Of a stretch of 64,000 bases of DNA, positions 37,601-47,990 are shown piece after piece. Under the pieces are notes generated by a model. The model was not told where the DNA came from. It made no database searches and saw nothing but the letters and a program-made list of their open reading frames with translations. The stretch is from assembly GCA_029204225.1 (NCBI GenBank), contig CM055102.1:28574969-28638968 (forward strand). The letters are read 5' to 3'. Numbering within the stretch: position 1 is the stretch's first letter; every line of letters starts with the position of its first letter. Made by a program: the position numbers and the translations under genes. The DNA comes from Diphasiastrum complanatum (Eukaryota; Streptophyta; Lycopodiopsida; Lycopodiales; Lycopodiaceae).

Positions 37601-38640
37601 TCTATCTTGCATGCTTGATCACTAGCAGTGTATATTGACTTCTTAGAGTCATTACAAGATAGAAGAGTAGAAAAATAATGCTTGTTAAAGGACATGTGGG
37701 AACTAGCCCCACTATCTATCCACCATGTGTCTTGACTTGAAGTTGGTGTAGATGCAACCATTAAGGATGTGTTGAATCCATCCTCATATTCTTCCTCTTG
37801 AGCAATGTTCCCTTGATCTCCTTTGGCTTGTTGATTCTTCTTCAAGTAGCATTCTGAGGCAAAGTGTCCTTTCTTTCCACAAAAGAAACACTTTAGTTTT
37901 GCCTTGTTCTTCACTTTGCCTTTGGAGGTAGATCCTCCATTCTTCATCTCGGCCTCCTTGCCTTGATTTTTCTTGAATGGATTTTGCTTTTTCTTGCCTT
38001 TAGATGTAAAGTTAGCTTTCTCCTCTCCTCCATTAAGTGACATGCTATCCATTCTTGTCTTGAGGTGTAGAAGCCTACTCTCCTCGGCCACAAGAACATT
38101 GTGCAACTTTTCAATGGATGGAAGAGAGTCTTGAATGGCAAATGATTGGACTAAGTTGGTAAACTCATCACTTAGACCATTCAAAATGATTTGTACTAGT
38201 TCTTGATCTTGGATCTTCTCTCCTATTGCACTTAACTCCTTGTTAAGAGATTTGATCCTAAGAACATACTCTTGTCCACTCTCTCCACTTCCTTTCATGC
38301 TTTGGAAAACTTGATTTCTTAGCATGAGGATTCTTGAAGTATTGTTGGATTCATAAATGCTCTTTAATGAATCCCAAGCCTCTTTGGATGAGGTACAAGA
38401 AGACACCTCTTTCAAGAGGTCATTGCATACATTTAACTTTATGCAATGTAGAGCTAATCTTGCTCTCTTCTTGTATTTGGCTTGTTCTTGGGGAGTTTGA
38501 GGCTCTTCCTCTACTCCTTGAACTATGTCATATAGATCATGGATCACTAGGAGTGATTCCATTCTCACTTTCCAAATGGAATAATTTGTGGAAGTGAGTC
38601 TCTCACTTGATTCCATCAAATATCCACCCATGGATGACAT
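34660..38640 (-). CDS. Copia gag-pol polyprotein, 1326 codons, intact
   Basis: One uninterrupted frame. Gag about 1-240 (UBN2-type, NYSIWKVRMESLL near the start); zinc knuckle C251-C254-H259-C264; protease active site DSGAS at 309-313; integrase HHCC (HKRLGHPN from 441, then CGKMCEAC) and DDE catalytic residues D505, D567 and E603 with 35 residues between the last two; an acidic linker with three near repeats (DLDKSEED, DLDKPEED, DHDKPED, 741-761); RT from about 835 with YVDD at 1005-1008; RNase H with D1169/D1171, E1210 and D1247. The domain order protease, integrase, RT, RNase H defines Pseudoviridae-type Ty1/copia elements. Gag and pol share one frame, as in most plant copia elements. No lesions seen. 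Confidence 0.97.
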   Translation of the reverse strand: MSSMGGYLMESSERLTSTNYSIWKVRMESLLVIHDLYDIVQGVEEEPQTPQEQAKYKKRARLALHCIKLNVCNDLLKEVSSCTSSKEAWDSLKSIYESNNTSRILMLRNQVFQSMKGSGESGQEYVLRIKSLNKELSAIGEKIQDQELVQIILNGLSDEFTNLVQSFAIQDSLPSIEKLHNVLVAEESRLLHLKTRMDSMSLNGGEEKANFTSKGKKKQNPFKKNQGKEAEMKNGGSTSKGKVKNKAKLKCFFCGKKGHFASECYLKKNQQAKGDQGNIAQEEEYEDGFNTSLMVASTPTSSQDTWWIDSGASSHMSFNKHYFSTLLSCNDSKKSIYTASDQACKIDGIGSIPLCLGTSKRIDLDNVLYVPTISRNLLSVGQLMDNGLDVHFKNGVCSILKNDKCIASGIKQGRLFKLDANVASESVNLAREELTQVELWHKRLGHPNLQSMESMASKELALGLPRAFKKCGKMCEACGLAKSHKSSYKKSSSRSLSPLDLIHSDVHSFSHASNGGALMYVTFIDDCTRFTWIELLSKKNLVYEAFIKFKSLVEKQLSTSIKALRCDNGGEYTSNKMKDFCEINGIKLQYTCSYTPQQNGVAERKNRSLCECAKSLRLDASLPISFWGEAITCANYLCNRLPSSAIDGISPYQALFDKKPNVKYFKIFGCTCYVHIPLETRRKEDATSFKGIFVGYGENSKGYRIYDPTSKKVKVSKDVLFDESQFAKSLSNGSNPLCIEDLDKSEEDLDKPEEDHDKPEDGDLDPSQKGPRRSSRSKAEPSRLTYVDKGKQKEGSTSSTSYSFLATLIEEPSSFEEACKSKVWRDAMQVEYDALEENHTWNLVNLPRGKKPLACKWIYRIKYNQDGSISKYKARLVAKGFLQIKGLDYEETFAPVAKLVTIRLIICIATLFKWDLYQMDVTNAFLNGFLEEEIYMMQPEGFIKIGEEQKVCYLRKSLYGLKQAPRAWYSRLHDFLYSLGFVLSAYEPSLYFKCNEGKIIILVLYVDDIIMTGNDDDGIGKVKVDLSSEFKMVDLGFLKFILGIEVSRSSNCTFISQSKYATSILERFGMKDCKGIDTPMEHVVKATNEGDEASFEDITLFRKLIGSLIYLTITRPDLSFCVSKLSQSMQAPLIHHWKSAKRVLRYVSSTRFFGILYEGSNLHLRAYSDSDFAGDKMDRKSISAFATFLCGGVISWLSKKQDTISLSSCEAEYKALTSTTKELLWLRRLLMELHVLEAEEIPYIFCDNQASQQIASNPIFHARTKHIEIAHHFVREKVQSKEVQLHHVPSSECIADILTKPLSKDPFFKLRYALGIVDRCTLDLPS

Positions 38641-39224
38641 TTTAGAATGAATGCTCTTTTAAAAATCACAAAGATTTTTGAATTTTAAAAGATCTATGAA
38701 GTGGCCTAAAGCTTACTAGAATGCCTATAGGCTTGTCTCTATCAAACTAACACACAAGCTTGAATGATACTCAAAGATCTTACCAAAAATTTCTAGCTTT
38801 CACTCTCACAAAAAAAAATTGCTTTACACTTTTCTTAGAGATTTCACTTCAACTAAGGATCTGAACAAATCAGCCTCTTAGATCTGATCTTAGACTCTAA
38901 AAAGAAATGCTTCAATGATCCAAAACACTATTTGGTCATAGGCATTAGTTAGAATGAATCTAGATCAATACTATGCTTCAAAAAGCACCAAAAATGAACT
39001 AGTATTGTGATTTTGGGACCAAAAAACACAAAGTAACTTGAATTGAAAGTTGTTGTACGGTTTCACACGTGTGAAAAATACATACACAGCCTCCAAGTCG
39101 TTTTGATCCAAATGATTACAAGCTATCACTCTAGAAGAACTCGCCCTCACTAGTATTGGCCAAAAAACAAATTTTGCCAATGATCTTTACAAGATTTATG
39201 ATTCAATGATCACTCTCTTACTTA
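38641..39224 (-). other. Copia 5' leader
   Basis: About 580 bp between PBS and the gag-pol start, without a protein-coding signal. It would carry dimerisation and packaging signals, which cannot be located by eye. Confidence 0.6.
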
Positions 39225-39236
39225 GCTCTGATACCA
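39225..39236 (-). other. Primer-binding site of young copia
   Basis: Minus strand TGGTATCAGAGC, complementary to the 3' end of initiator tRNA-Met, directly adjacent to the 5' LTR with no gap. Confidence 0.95.
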
Positions 39237-40098
39237 TGATAAATTTTACAGTTTTTAGGACAATAATGATTGTACTTTACAATCATAGAGAGTTATTGGT
39301 TGCTTAATCAATGAATCTATCAAGTTCTACACATTAGATCTTGATCTAGATTCACTACACTTGGATTTAAGCAAGAGCAATGGATCAACACATCATTTTT
39401 TAGTGAGAGTGGCTTCACACGTGTGGAGTACTGTCCACTGTACGGCCTGCACCTGAAACAACAAGTACAATGATACTAGATAGCAATCATGCATAAAAAT
39501 CACAAGACAAATGACTAGAAATCTCACAAAAGTGTAGAGTGCAAAAGTCTCATCAATTTTCTTAGCAAAATGATGATCCTTTTATGGATCAAGTACATCC
39601 ATGAGTCTGGTACAGTCCAGCAGGCCTTCACACGTGTGAAGAGTGCCACATCACTCATATCTATCCATTTGATCCATCCTTGATCCTTATCCAATAGTTG
39701 ACCTTCTAGAATATGACTAAAATCCAAAAAGCTAGTCTCCTAGAATATAGGAATATTCCCTACAAAATAGGATCTAAGGAAAATGGTCAACTCTTATCTT
39801 CTAGTACTCTATACACACATGTGAACATCCACTTGTCATGTGGGAGCATTTACTCATGCACATGCAAGGAAAAGCTAATTTGTAGGTGACTAGTCAACTT
39901 GACTAAAAACTAGTCATTTCATGTTCACACTAACTAGAATGATACAAAATCAATTTGGATATATACAAACATGAAAAGTACATCCTTTCACACATGGGAA
40001 CATGCTCCACACGTGTGAAATCATATCATCAACATATTCTAATGTTTGATCAATATTTACATGAACCAATGTCAAGTGAGAAGTGACAATTTTCAACA
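39237..40098 (-). repeat. 5' LTR of young copia element
   Basis: 862 bp, nearly identical to 33785-34646. It would supply the promoter for the gag-pol transcript, but a clear TATA box was not assigned. Confidence 0.96.
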
Positions 40099-40283
40099 AG
40101 GAACACTATGGATCGCCTGCAACTCATTACGCATGATACCAAGGGAACTCTCTTCTGCCTTTATTTTACCGCAATAGGATGTTTGAGACCATTCATGTGA
40201 AGCAGTTTTATGCTCACATTTTATTACAGTTATTCGGCTTTATACATGAGTCCTCCTAAGATATTGTTTTTGGTTGGTCACAC

Positions 40284-40567
40284 ATGCCAAATGTTAAAAT
40301 GGATTGGTATTTTTCTTATGAAGTCTTTTGTAACTTTCAAGTTGAAAACCTACAAGCTTGTTCATGTACTACTTTGAAACATTTTAAAGGCTTCATATCA
40401 ACAAAGTTTGATCATGTTTTGACTACAGATTGCAGCTTAATCAAAAGTAAGGTCCTTAAATGCTCCTTGGAAAAAGGACTTAATCATATCATATTACAAC
40501 ATACTAATATCCAAGATGTTGCTTCTGAATTACATGAGGGATTCACTAATTGTGGGTATGGTTGGTG
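40284..40567 (+). other. Unrecognised open frame interrupted by a CT tract
   Basis: About 95 codons from 40284 with a protein-like composition: CTTLKHFKGFISTKFDHVLT, IKSKVLKCSLEKGLNHI, then ASELHEGFTN, after which the frame runs into the CT tract. I cannot name the family. It sits between the R repeats and may be part of their internal region; similarity to a non-LTR or other TE protein is possible but unproven. Confidence 0.3.
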
Positions 40568-40568
40568 G

Positions 40569-40676
<108 letters not shown>

Positions 40677-40983
40677 GGATGGTACTCTAGTTTATTTTTT
40701 CTACTTGGAATTATAAGCTTTGCAAGGTATATGACCCTCAAAAGTTTTTTTGGTGGGAAAAGTTTAAACCTCCACCTACATTTATTTTCAAAGGTCAAGA
40801 TCACTTGTCTCTCATCTTACGGCTACAATTGGTTCCTTCTTCTACAAGTGATCTCACCTACAATAAATGTGGTGCACTTCACCTTCTCCTCACACGCTTT
40901 CTTGCACTCTCCTTCTTCTCCTCTTGGCTAGACAGGTCTAGAGTTTTCAGCGCCCTCCCTCCTACGATTGAAGAAGGTGTTAC

Positions 40984-41545
40984 TGTTCACACGATATGTG
41001 CATTCAACACTTCTCTATTCTTGCTATCAGAACGAACATTAAGCAAACATATTGGATATTTTTGGTAGGCGTTGTAGCGTTGCCTACTGCACCGCATTAT
41101 GGGTATTTGCTTTGAGTAAGAATGTGCTTGATTTACTACGATTGCCCTCTGTCAATCACTGCTCAAATATGGTTATACCACATCTTTTCTTAGTGTTTAA
41201 GCATCGCTGGCTAGATGATTGAAGCCATTGCTGGCCAGATGTCTCTTGTATGAATGAATATTGCCATCGCTGGCCAGAAGTATATGATGTTTATAATGCA
41301 CATTGTCCATCGTTGCTCATTAAGGTTATATTCAACCTACTCACTCACGTTTTTTCATGCTATCGCTGGCCAGAGGAGAGAATATTCTTTGAGTACATGC
41401 TTTCATATTACACACACAATGTACTCACTCTTCAAGCACACTCACTACCATTTTGTGTGTCTAAAAAGCAACTCATCGTTGTTGTTCCAGCATACTATCT
41501 TACGAACCGTAGGATAGTTCTTTATATAAATCATTATGAAGAAAT
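40984..41545 (+). repeat. R repeat, right copy (LTR-like)
   Basis: Aligns with 32950-33630 (TGTTCACACG start, GCTGGCCAGA units, TTTATATAAAT box). Identity is high but with many substitutions, so it is much older than the copia insertion between the two copies. It has one copy of the unit that is tandem in the left repeat. Sequence after the TATA-like box is not shared. Confidence 0.7.
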
Positions 41546-42315
41546 GCATCGCGACTGTCCAGTGATGAGATAGCAAACCATTCTCAATTTACAATCCAGC
41601 GATGAGCTTTTTTGATGATTTTCTAATGTATGATCTCTATTATCATAATGAGCACTCGAAATACGTATATGTTTTAACGATACTTGCTATCATATCTGTC
41701 TTTCAACAGTATAGCAGCAACGTAGCATGAGTATTAGTGTCATATCATCAGTTTCCAACATACCACTAGAAAAGGCATGATCACTACTACCTAGCATTTT
41801 TCTCCTAGCCATGCAAGAGATATACGGTAAAATACTGCCACGAAAGCTTTGATAATGGATTTTTACAAAAGTTTTGGATTACAATTATAACATATCCGTC
41901 ATGCGCATTAATATGTAATGCTATACATAGACTTGCATATGGATTTAGACGATTCTCAAAGGCATTCAAAAACATACTCGGCCAGTCACAGAGACTCACT
42001 TGTGTCTATCATTCAGGTTGGTGTTTCTCGTATATTTCAGTGTGCTTTAAGATAGAAGCTTCAAATTGAATACGTTGGTGATCTGTGTTTCCAAATGTAT
42101 GTTAACGGCCAACCCCCAGTTCAAAGTGAATATGTTGTTCATGCATGTGGTATGTATGTGTGTTTTGTTGAAATTCGATGCTCAGTCTCAATAATGAGCA
42201 TCCTAAAAGCTGTACACAATCCAGAAAAAAAAGGCTTGAGTTTTTCAGAAGGTCAAAAAATCCAGTGTCAGATTTTTTCCGACCCAATGTCATCCTTGTC
42301 AAAAAGAGATTTTCT
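41546..42315. other. Spacer, nothing recognised
   Basis: No gene supported. The left part may continue the R repeat beyond its TATA-like box. Confidence 0.35.
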
Positions 42316-43545
42316 AATCTTAGGAAAAATTTGAGTCTTTGGAAAAATTCGAGTTTTCAAAAAAATTTGAGTCTTGGAAAAAGTTCGAGTCTTTGGAAAA
42401 ATTCGAGTCTTTGGAGAAACTCGAGGCTTTGGAAAAATTCGATCCTTTGGAAAAATTTGAGTCTTTGAAAAATTTGAGGTTTTGGAAAAATTTGATCCTT
42501 TGGGAAAATTCGAGTCTTTGCAAGAATTCGAGTCTTATTTTACAAAGGGTTGTATTTTACTTTGGGTCAGAAAATGTACAAAGGGTTCTCGATCCGATCC
42601 GATCCGAGAGATGCAGGGTTGGAAAATGCTTCTTTGAAAAATTTGAGTTTCCGGAAAACTCCGAGTCTTTGGATTCCTTGGTAAAATTTGATTTTTGGAG
42701 AACTTCGATCCTTTGGAAAAATTCAAGTCTTCGAAAAAATTCGATTTTTGGAAAAAATTCGAGTCTTTGAAAAAATTCGATCCTTTGGAAAAATTTGATT
42801 CTTGGGAAAATTCGAATCTTGGAAAAATTTGAGTCTTTAGAAAAATCGATTCTTTGAAAAATTCGAGTCTTTGAAATGAGTCTTTGAAAAATTCGAGTCT
42901 TTGAAAAATTCAATTTTGTTTAAAAATGCGAGTTTTATTTTACAAAGCGTCGGAAAATATACAAAGGGTCATATTTTATTTAGGGTCAGAAAAAAATACA
43001 AAGGGTCAGAATAAATCCGACTCGATCCGATTCAATCCAAGGTCAAAAATCCCTCCTTTGCCAAGCTCAACGTTGGGTCAGAAAAGTTCAATCCTTTGGA
43101 AAAATTTGAGTCTTTTATAAAATTCGAGTCTTTAAAAAAATTCAATCCTTTGGAAAAATAATTCAAGTCTTTGGAAAATTCAATCCCTTGGAAAAAAAAT
43201 TCGAGTCTTTGGAAAATTCCGAGTTGACAGTACAAGAGTCAAAATTATACAAAGGGTCGGATTTTACTCTGGGTCGAAAAATATACAAAGGGTCAGAATA
43301 AATCTGCCTCGATCCGATCCGATCCAGGGTCATAAAATCCTTCTTTGTCAAGCTCGAAAAAGTTCGATCCTTCAGAAAAAGTCGATTCTTTGGAGAAATT
43401 CGAGTCGTTGAAAAAATTCGAGTCTTTGAAAAAATTTGAGTCTTTGAAAAAATTTGAGTCTTTGGAAAAAGTCGAGTCTTTGGAAAAATTGTGTTGACAG
43501 TACAAAGGGTCGAAAATATACAAAGTCGGATTTTACTCTTGGAAT
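42316..43545. repeat. Interleaved minisatellite (about 18-bp unit) with a second repeated module
   Basis: Arrays of a degenerate unit close to TTGGAAAAATTCGAGTCT fill about 42316-42530, 42630-42910, 43084-43225 and 43360-43492. They alternate with a module built from TACAAAGGGTC, ATTTTACT.TGGGTC and GATCCGATCCGATCC, seen near 42538-42620, 42940-43060, 43228-43340 and 43498-43545. Because 18 is a multiple of three, both strands show long frames with a six-residue period (KDSNFS and LEFFQR types); these are by-products, not genes. Confidence 0.88.
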
Positions 43546-45530
43546 CTGAATGCTACCTCCCATGATCGAAGTGGGGCTAGGAGCTCCTTTAGAATCAAGT
43601 CTTGGCTTGAACAACACATTCATACTCAAGTCTTGGCCTAAACGACGTAGTAGAAAGGGCTCGTGAAAGGAAAGATGTTCTCGCTTTGTCTTGAAGCTCG
43701 CAGTCCTGTGGGTAGGAAACGCTTGAAATGGACAACCTTTGTTATGGCACTTCTTAAGAATCAAGACATTTTTACATGCAATATGAAATATGATCTTTGA
43801 GTAGGGGCTGGAAGATGGTGCTATGTTTGTAGCCAGTAGGTGATTGGTGATAATCTCAATCTGAAATGGTTTCTACAATAGCTATCTTATAAGTTGTGGA
43901 AGAAAAAATTGATAGATGGCAATTAGGTGAGCATTGTAATAGTAAGTTTTTGAGCAAGCTGATCCTACGATTGATAATGCAACCTCCAATATCTTGTGAA
44001 ATGGAATTTTTTTGAACAAATTGTAAATCAATTCTTAAAACAAATAAATTATACATCAAAATATGCTTTTACTTGAAAATTACCAAAAGGAAATTTCTAA
44101 ATTTAAATAGACCTAAACATTAGACTTCAAAGTTGTTAACCTGTATGATAAACACAAAAAATTCTATGTCAATACAATTTCTTAAAATTATAAAGTTTAC
44201 ACTTGAAACTGATAAACACAACTCTCTTATTTCTGATTAGTGTAGTTCAATCTATTCAGTGCCAAAGTTCAAAGCGTATGTTGATTAGACTCACTTCATG
44301 ATATATGATGATTTCTTGCATTCGGAAAAGCAAATCACAGTAGTGACTAATGATAAAGAAACCTCCAACATCTGAGCAAATTAAGCTTGCCAAAAGTTTG
44401 ATCAACTTCATCCAATTGCAAGAAAAACAGAGTCACTCTACGCTCGTCTATATTGTATTACTGCATCCTTGGAAGGCTATCGACTTGAAATTGCATGTCT
44501 AGTTTTGTTGTTGACACATTTTGGACCAGGCATATGAACCCCGTTGTGTCTTCCTCTGACTTCTGCTCTGCTTCTCGTCTTGCCAATTGTTTTGATTAAA
44601 AAACAATACTCACACGTATTATCATATACTCGCAATGGAGGTCCGTAAATTTTTCCCAATAACAAAACGGAAGAAAGTTACTAAACCTCTCTGATGATGT
44701 CAAAACATTTGAGATGAAACAAGTTTCTCATAACACACTCATACCTCAGTATATGGACTGCTAAATCGAAGCCATCTTTCCTAAGCTCCTGCAAAGGAGA
44801 ACCAACAATGTTGTTTAGAAATTTTTTCCAAAACTTAAAGCACAAGAGCGTCTTTGCTTGCATTTGAAAAATTAAAGTTCACCTCCCCAACTTGCTGAGT
44901 GTGATCATAAGCTGCCATCTGCCAGTACATACTGGTACATTGGAAAAAGTCCTTCACTCATACTGGTACTCCTATTGAAAAATGGCTTCAAACTTATCAG
45001 TGATGAATCATGATGCTTTGCTTAATTCTGTTGTCTTCACTTATCTAACACAAAAAAGTATCTCCTCCTCCCTCCATGCAACTATGCCTTAAGCAAAAAA
45101 AAGCCAAGCTAATCCTGAATACTTTATAGGACACTAAAACACATTACAAGATCTAAAAATGCCCACCAAATAGAAGAAAAAAGAGAAAATGATGTGCTAT
45201 CTCAGCTTGAATAAAGTGCAAACTACATTTGTTGGTGGCTGGGATGCCCTCCTCTGCTACTGCCACAACCACAAATTTGGTACAGTCTGACTGAGGATAC
45301 TAATCCACCTCCAGAATAGTATGATTGCATACTACTACAGAATTAACATGTTGATCTATCAATTCTCCGGAGAGGAAGAATTAGTTAACCCAAACACACA
45401 AAAATCGACTCAATTGTGTTAAATAGGCAATGGACATAACTCTATTGACTTAGATGAGCTTTGGGCTTTGGCCGTGCTGTGTGTTGCAAAGTGTAACCCA
45501 CTTAACAAATTTGCAGAGGTAGTATAACAA
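43546..45530. other. Spacer, no gene supported
   Basis: Short minus-strand frames (44477-44665, 44681-44863) have no motif I recognise. The segment LQELRKDGFDLAVHILRYE near 44750-44810 is followed by a splice-like site and could be a stray exon, but the family is unknown. Confidence 0.35.
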
Positions 45531-45531
45531 A

Positions 45532-46431
45532 CCTTGAGGGCTGCTTCAGTAGGTAAACCAATAGCACGAAATTGATTTCCCTTGTAAGCAATATCTGCAT
45601 CATTGCAAACTATTGCTATTTTTGCTATTGTTTGTAAGCTACAATCCAGAATGCCTGACCAACCCAAAATACCACCATCGTAAGGACTCTATGTGATACC
45701 TTCCACATAGAAGTCACGGATAGAGCCTGGGACAGGACTGATTTTCTTGTTCCCAAGGCTAAGCATGCTGTAATCGCAGCTGGTAGCCCTTCAGGAATGG
45801 CAGCGATAGCCAAAGCCACTACTATCTCAAAAAGTAGGTAGAAAAATGTGGATAGGAGGCTGAAATTACTTCCAAACAATCTGAGAAAATGTCGAGAGGT
45901 GTCTAGATTATAAGTCGCTGGCTTCCGTAGTATCAATCCAACAATTCTGTGATGTGAAATGCTGAAACTCTCCACCGGAAAGAGAAGCAAATGGTAGCAA
46001 AATGGAGTAGGGTCAGTGCACATTCACTATGTAGTAGAGCGTTGTGCTTTACATACTGGTGGCCTTTCATTACCGTAATATCGTTATACTACAGTAGAAA
46101 GAAAATATTTGTAGTTGATTATCCAAACCAACACACAAATTACGCCAATGACTAAAGTCAGGTGCTCGCCAAACTCATCCAATTTCTTCTTTAGAGGTTT
46201 ATCATCTTCCTCCAAGAAGCTCCATGGATCTGTGCCTGTATTTTACCAATTTCTGTATTCATGCCCGTGCTGACGACGATGCAAACACAGCTCCCATTCA
46301 CAACGGTGGTTCCAGAGAAAACCATGCAATCCTTGCCCTGTAACTCCACGTCCTCAAGCTGAACCATCGGTTGAAGGTACTTTCTGTGTCCAAATGCACA
46401 TCTAGTTGGCTTCATTGATTTCACTTACAGA
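45532..46431 (-). pseudogene. ER-type (P2A) Ca2+-ATPase pseudogene fragment
   Basis: On the minus strand: [40 protein letters not shown] and [20 protein letters not shown] (actuator domain into membrane helix 3), then [20 protein letters not shown] and LALGTRK (helix 4 with the Ca2+-binding PEGLP), then [34 protein letters not shown] and LPTEAALK (nucleotide-binding domain). This is the order in plant ECA pumps, which load Ca2+ or Mn2+ into ER and Golgi. The DKTGTLT loop with the phosphorylated Asp, normally about 30 residues after GTRK, is missing: GTRK runs straight into later sequence, with a stop and frameshift near 45690. A dead fragment. Confidence 0.87.
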
Positions 46432-47014
46432 TCAGCTGCAAAACCTACAAAACCTACGGGTGTAGCATTGCCATCGTTTGCTAACGAATAGCACCTCTGC
46501 AGACGAGTGGATGAGAGAGAGACAGAGAGAGACATTTGGGAATGAATACACTCGTGCAAAAGAATGGATCGGAGGAAGAGAGAGAAAAAGTAGGTATAGG
46601 AGATAGAGAGAGAGAATAGAGCAGAGGAGGGAATCACAAAATTCAATCACATACATACATCATTTGTTTTTTCACATATATTATACATACACAATCTAAT
46701 GTATTTTTTCACATATATTATACATACACAATCTAATCTCATACACCACACACAAATAGTTATAGTTATATATATATATATACATACATACATAAGTTAA
46801 AAAAAAATACAAGTGTTTTGGGTTTTGGAACGCGTTCTGGACCATTTATGGCTTGTATATATGCCTCGGGATTCATGTCAAATCTTTGGAAGTCCATCAG
46901 AGACATTCAAAAACTCCCGTTTTTTTTGTAAAAATAACTATGGGCGTCTTTATAGCGATATAAATTCGTTGTATTAAGTTCATCTTTAGTTCACAAATTA
47001 AATTTACGATGGCC
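46432..47014. other. Spacer with low-complexity sequence
   Basis: GA-rich (46510-46625) and TA/CA-rich (46665-46795) stretches. A GGAACGCGTTC word near 46826 resembles the GAAACGCGTTTC palindromes in the hAT-like element at 58.4-59.1 kb. No gene. Confidence 0.5.
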
Positions 47015-47510
47015 TTACCTATGTAAGTAGTGTTTGCATGAATTGTGATACGAATCGTTCAGGATTGATTCGAATTAAAAAAAAAAGGGCGGGGGGTTTT
47101 TGTTTTGCTTTTCAATGTTTTGATTAGTATTCAAATGTTTAACTAGTGTACTATGTGATGGAAGTTTGATGATGGCATAACATAGATTACAATGTTAAGT
47201 GGAAGCTGGAAGATGGAGCTTATTTGTGAAGTTTGAATTGTGTCCATTCAACATTGTCATGTGCACTATGTGAACACTAATATGGTTTCGGCAGGCTTCA
47301 ACTTTCTACAAGCAACAATGTATTGTGTACAGGATCTGCCAAATACAAGCTAGTAGTTTCATGGGACTCCCCCTGTGGGTACTCGTATGCTATATTGTTA
47401 GAAGATCCTAAGCTCTCATCATCGTTGATGGGTTCATTTGGGCTTGTGCCTCCATCATTCATGGACATTCGGTCAATATCAAGCGATGTACTTGGTTGGT
47501 TAAACGATAG
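47015..47510. repeat. Duplicated flank X, left copy
   Basis: Begins TTACCTATGTAAGTAGTG and ends AAACGATAG right at the LTR of the 47.5-57.7 kb element. The same sequence with small differences occurs at 57682-58168, immediately after that element. Its minus strand holds a frame rich in acidic and Ser residues that may derive from a protein, not identified. Confidence 0.9.
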
Positions 47511-47950
47511 TTATGGACTCGGCTCATTACATTCGCCGCGTCCATTTACATTTACTTTACTTTATGCATAAGCAGGCCTTGGGCCCTTTTTTATTCATTA
47601 GTGACACTTAGACTATATGGTTGGCCTTTAGCCTTATTACTCATTATTAGGCCATTTGGACATATTACTGCAGAGTGGGGGGCTTTTTGGAGGGCGCACT
47701 ATTTTCCCTCCCAGTTGGGCCCTAGCCACCAGAAGCTTCCTTTTAGGGCTTCCTCTTGGCTATAAGTATGGAAACTGTGTCATTTGTTATTCAACTGATG
47801 ATATTGATCTCTCTCTTTAGTCTCCTTAATCTCTCTCTTTCTAGCTTTCTAGGGATAAGTCGTGCTTATGTGCTGCTTTCATAGCTTAAGTCTTGCTTAT
47901 GTGATGCTTTCATAGCTTAGCTTTAGATCAGTTGTCGCTTTATTCATAAC
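47510..47950 (+). repeat. Left LTR (441 bp)
   Basis: Starts GTTATGGACTCGG and ends TATTCATAAC. A TATAAGTA box (about 47760) lies in U3. Aligned end to end with 57240-57680 and, in reverse, with 62694-63134. Confidence 0.93.
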
Positions 47951-47951
47951 T

Positions 47952-47963
47952 TGGTATCAGAGC
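47952..47963 (+). other. Primer-binding site
   Basis: TGGTATCAGAGC, an exact initiator tRNA-Met match, 1 bp after the LTR. Confidence 0.93.
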
Positions 47964-47990
47964 ACTTTCTTGTGCACTACTTTTTCAGGT

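Larger units (their letters stand above)
33785..40098 (-). mobile_element. Complete young Ty1/copia retrotransposon
   Basis: 6314 bp with two 862-bp LTRs (33785-34646 and 39237-40098) that begin TG and end CA. The 5-bp target duplication AGGAA is exact at 33780-33784 and 40099-40103. PBS, PPT and a full-length gag-pol frame are all present in the right order on the minus strand. I count 4 differences between the LTRs (about 0.5 percent), so insertion was recent. Nothing visible prevents autonomy. Confidence 0.97.

Noticed and set aside
34872-38597. Plus-strand frames opposite the copia gag-pol
   Set aside because: They are antisense shadows of a clear minus-strand polyprotein.
42178-43764. 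Several frames on both strands with repeating six-residue motifs
   Set aside because: They come from the minisatellite of about 18 bp, whose period is a multiple of three, and are by-products on both strands.
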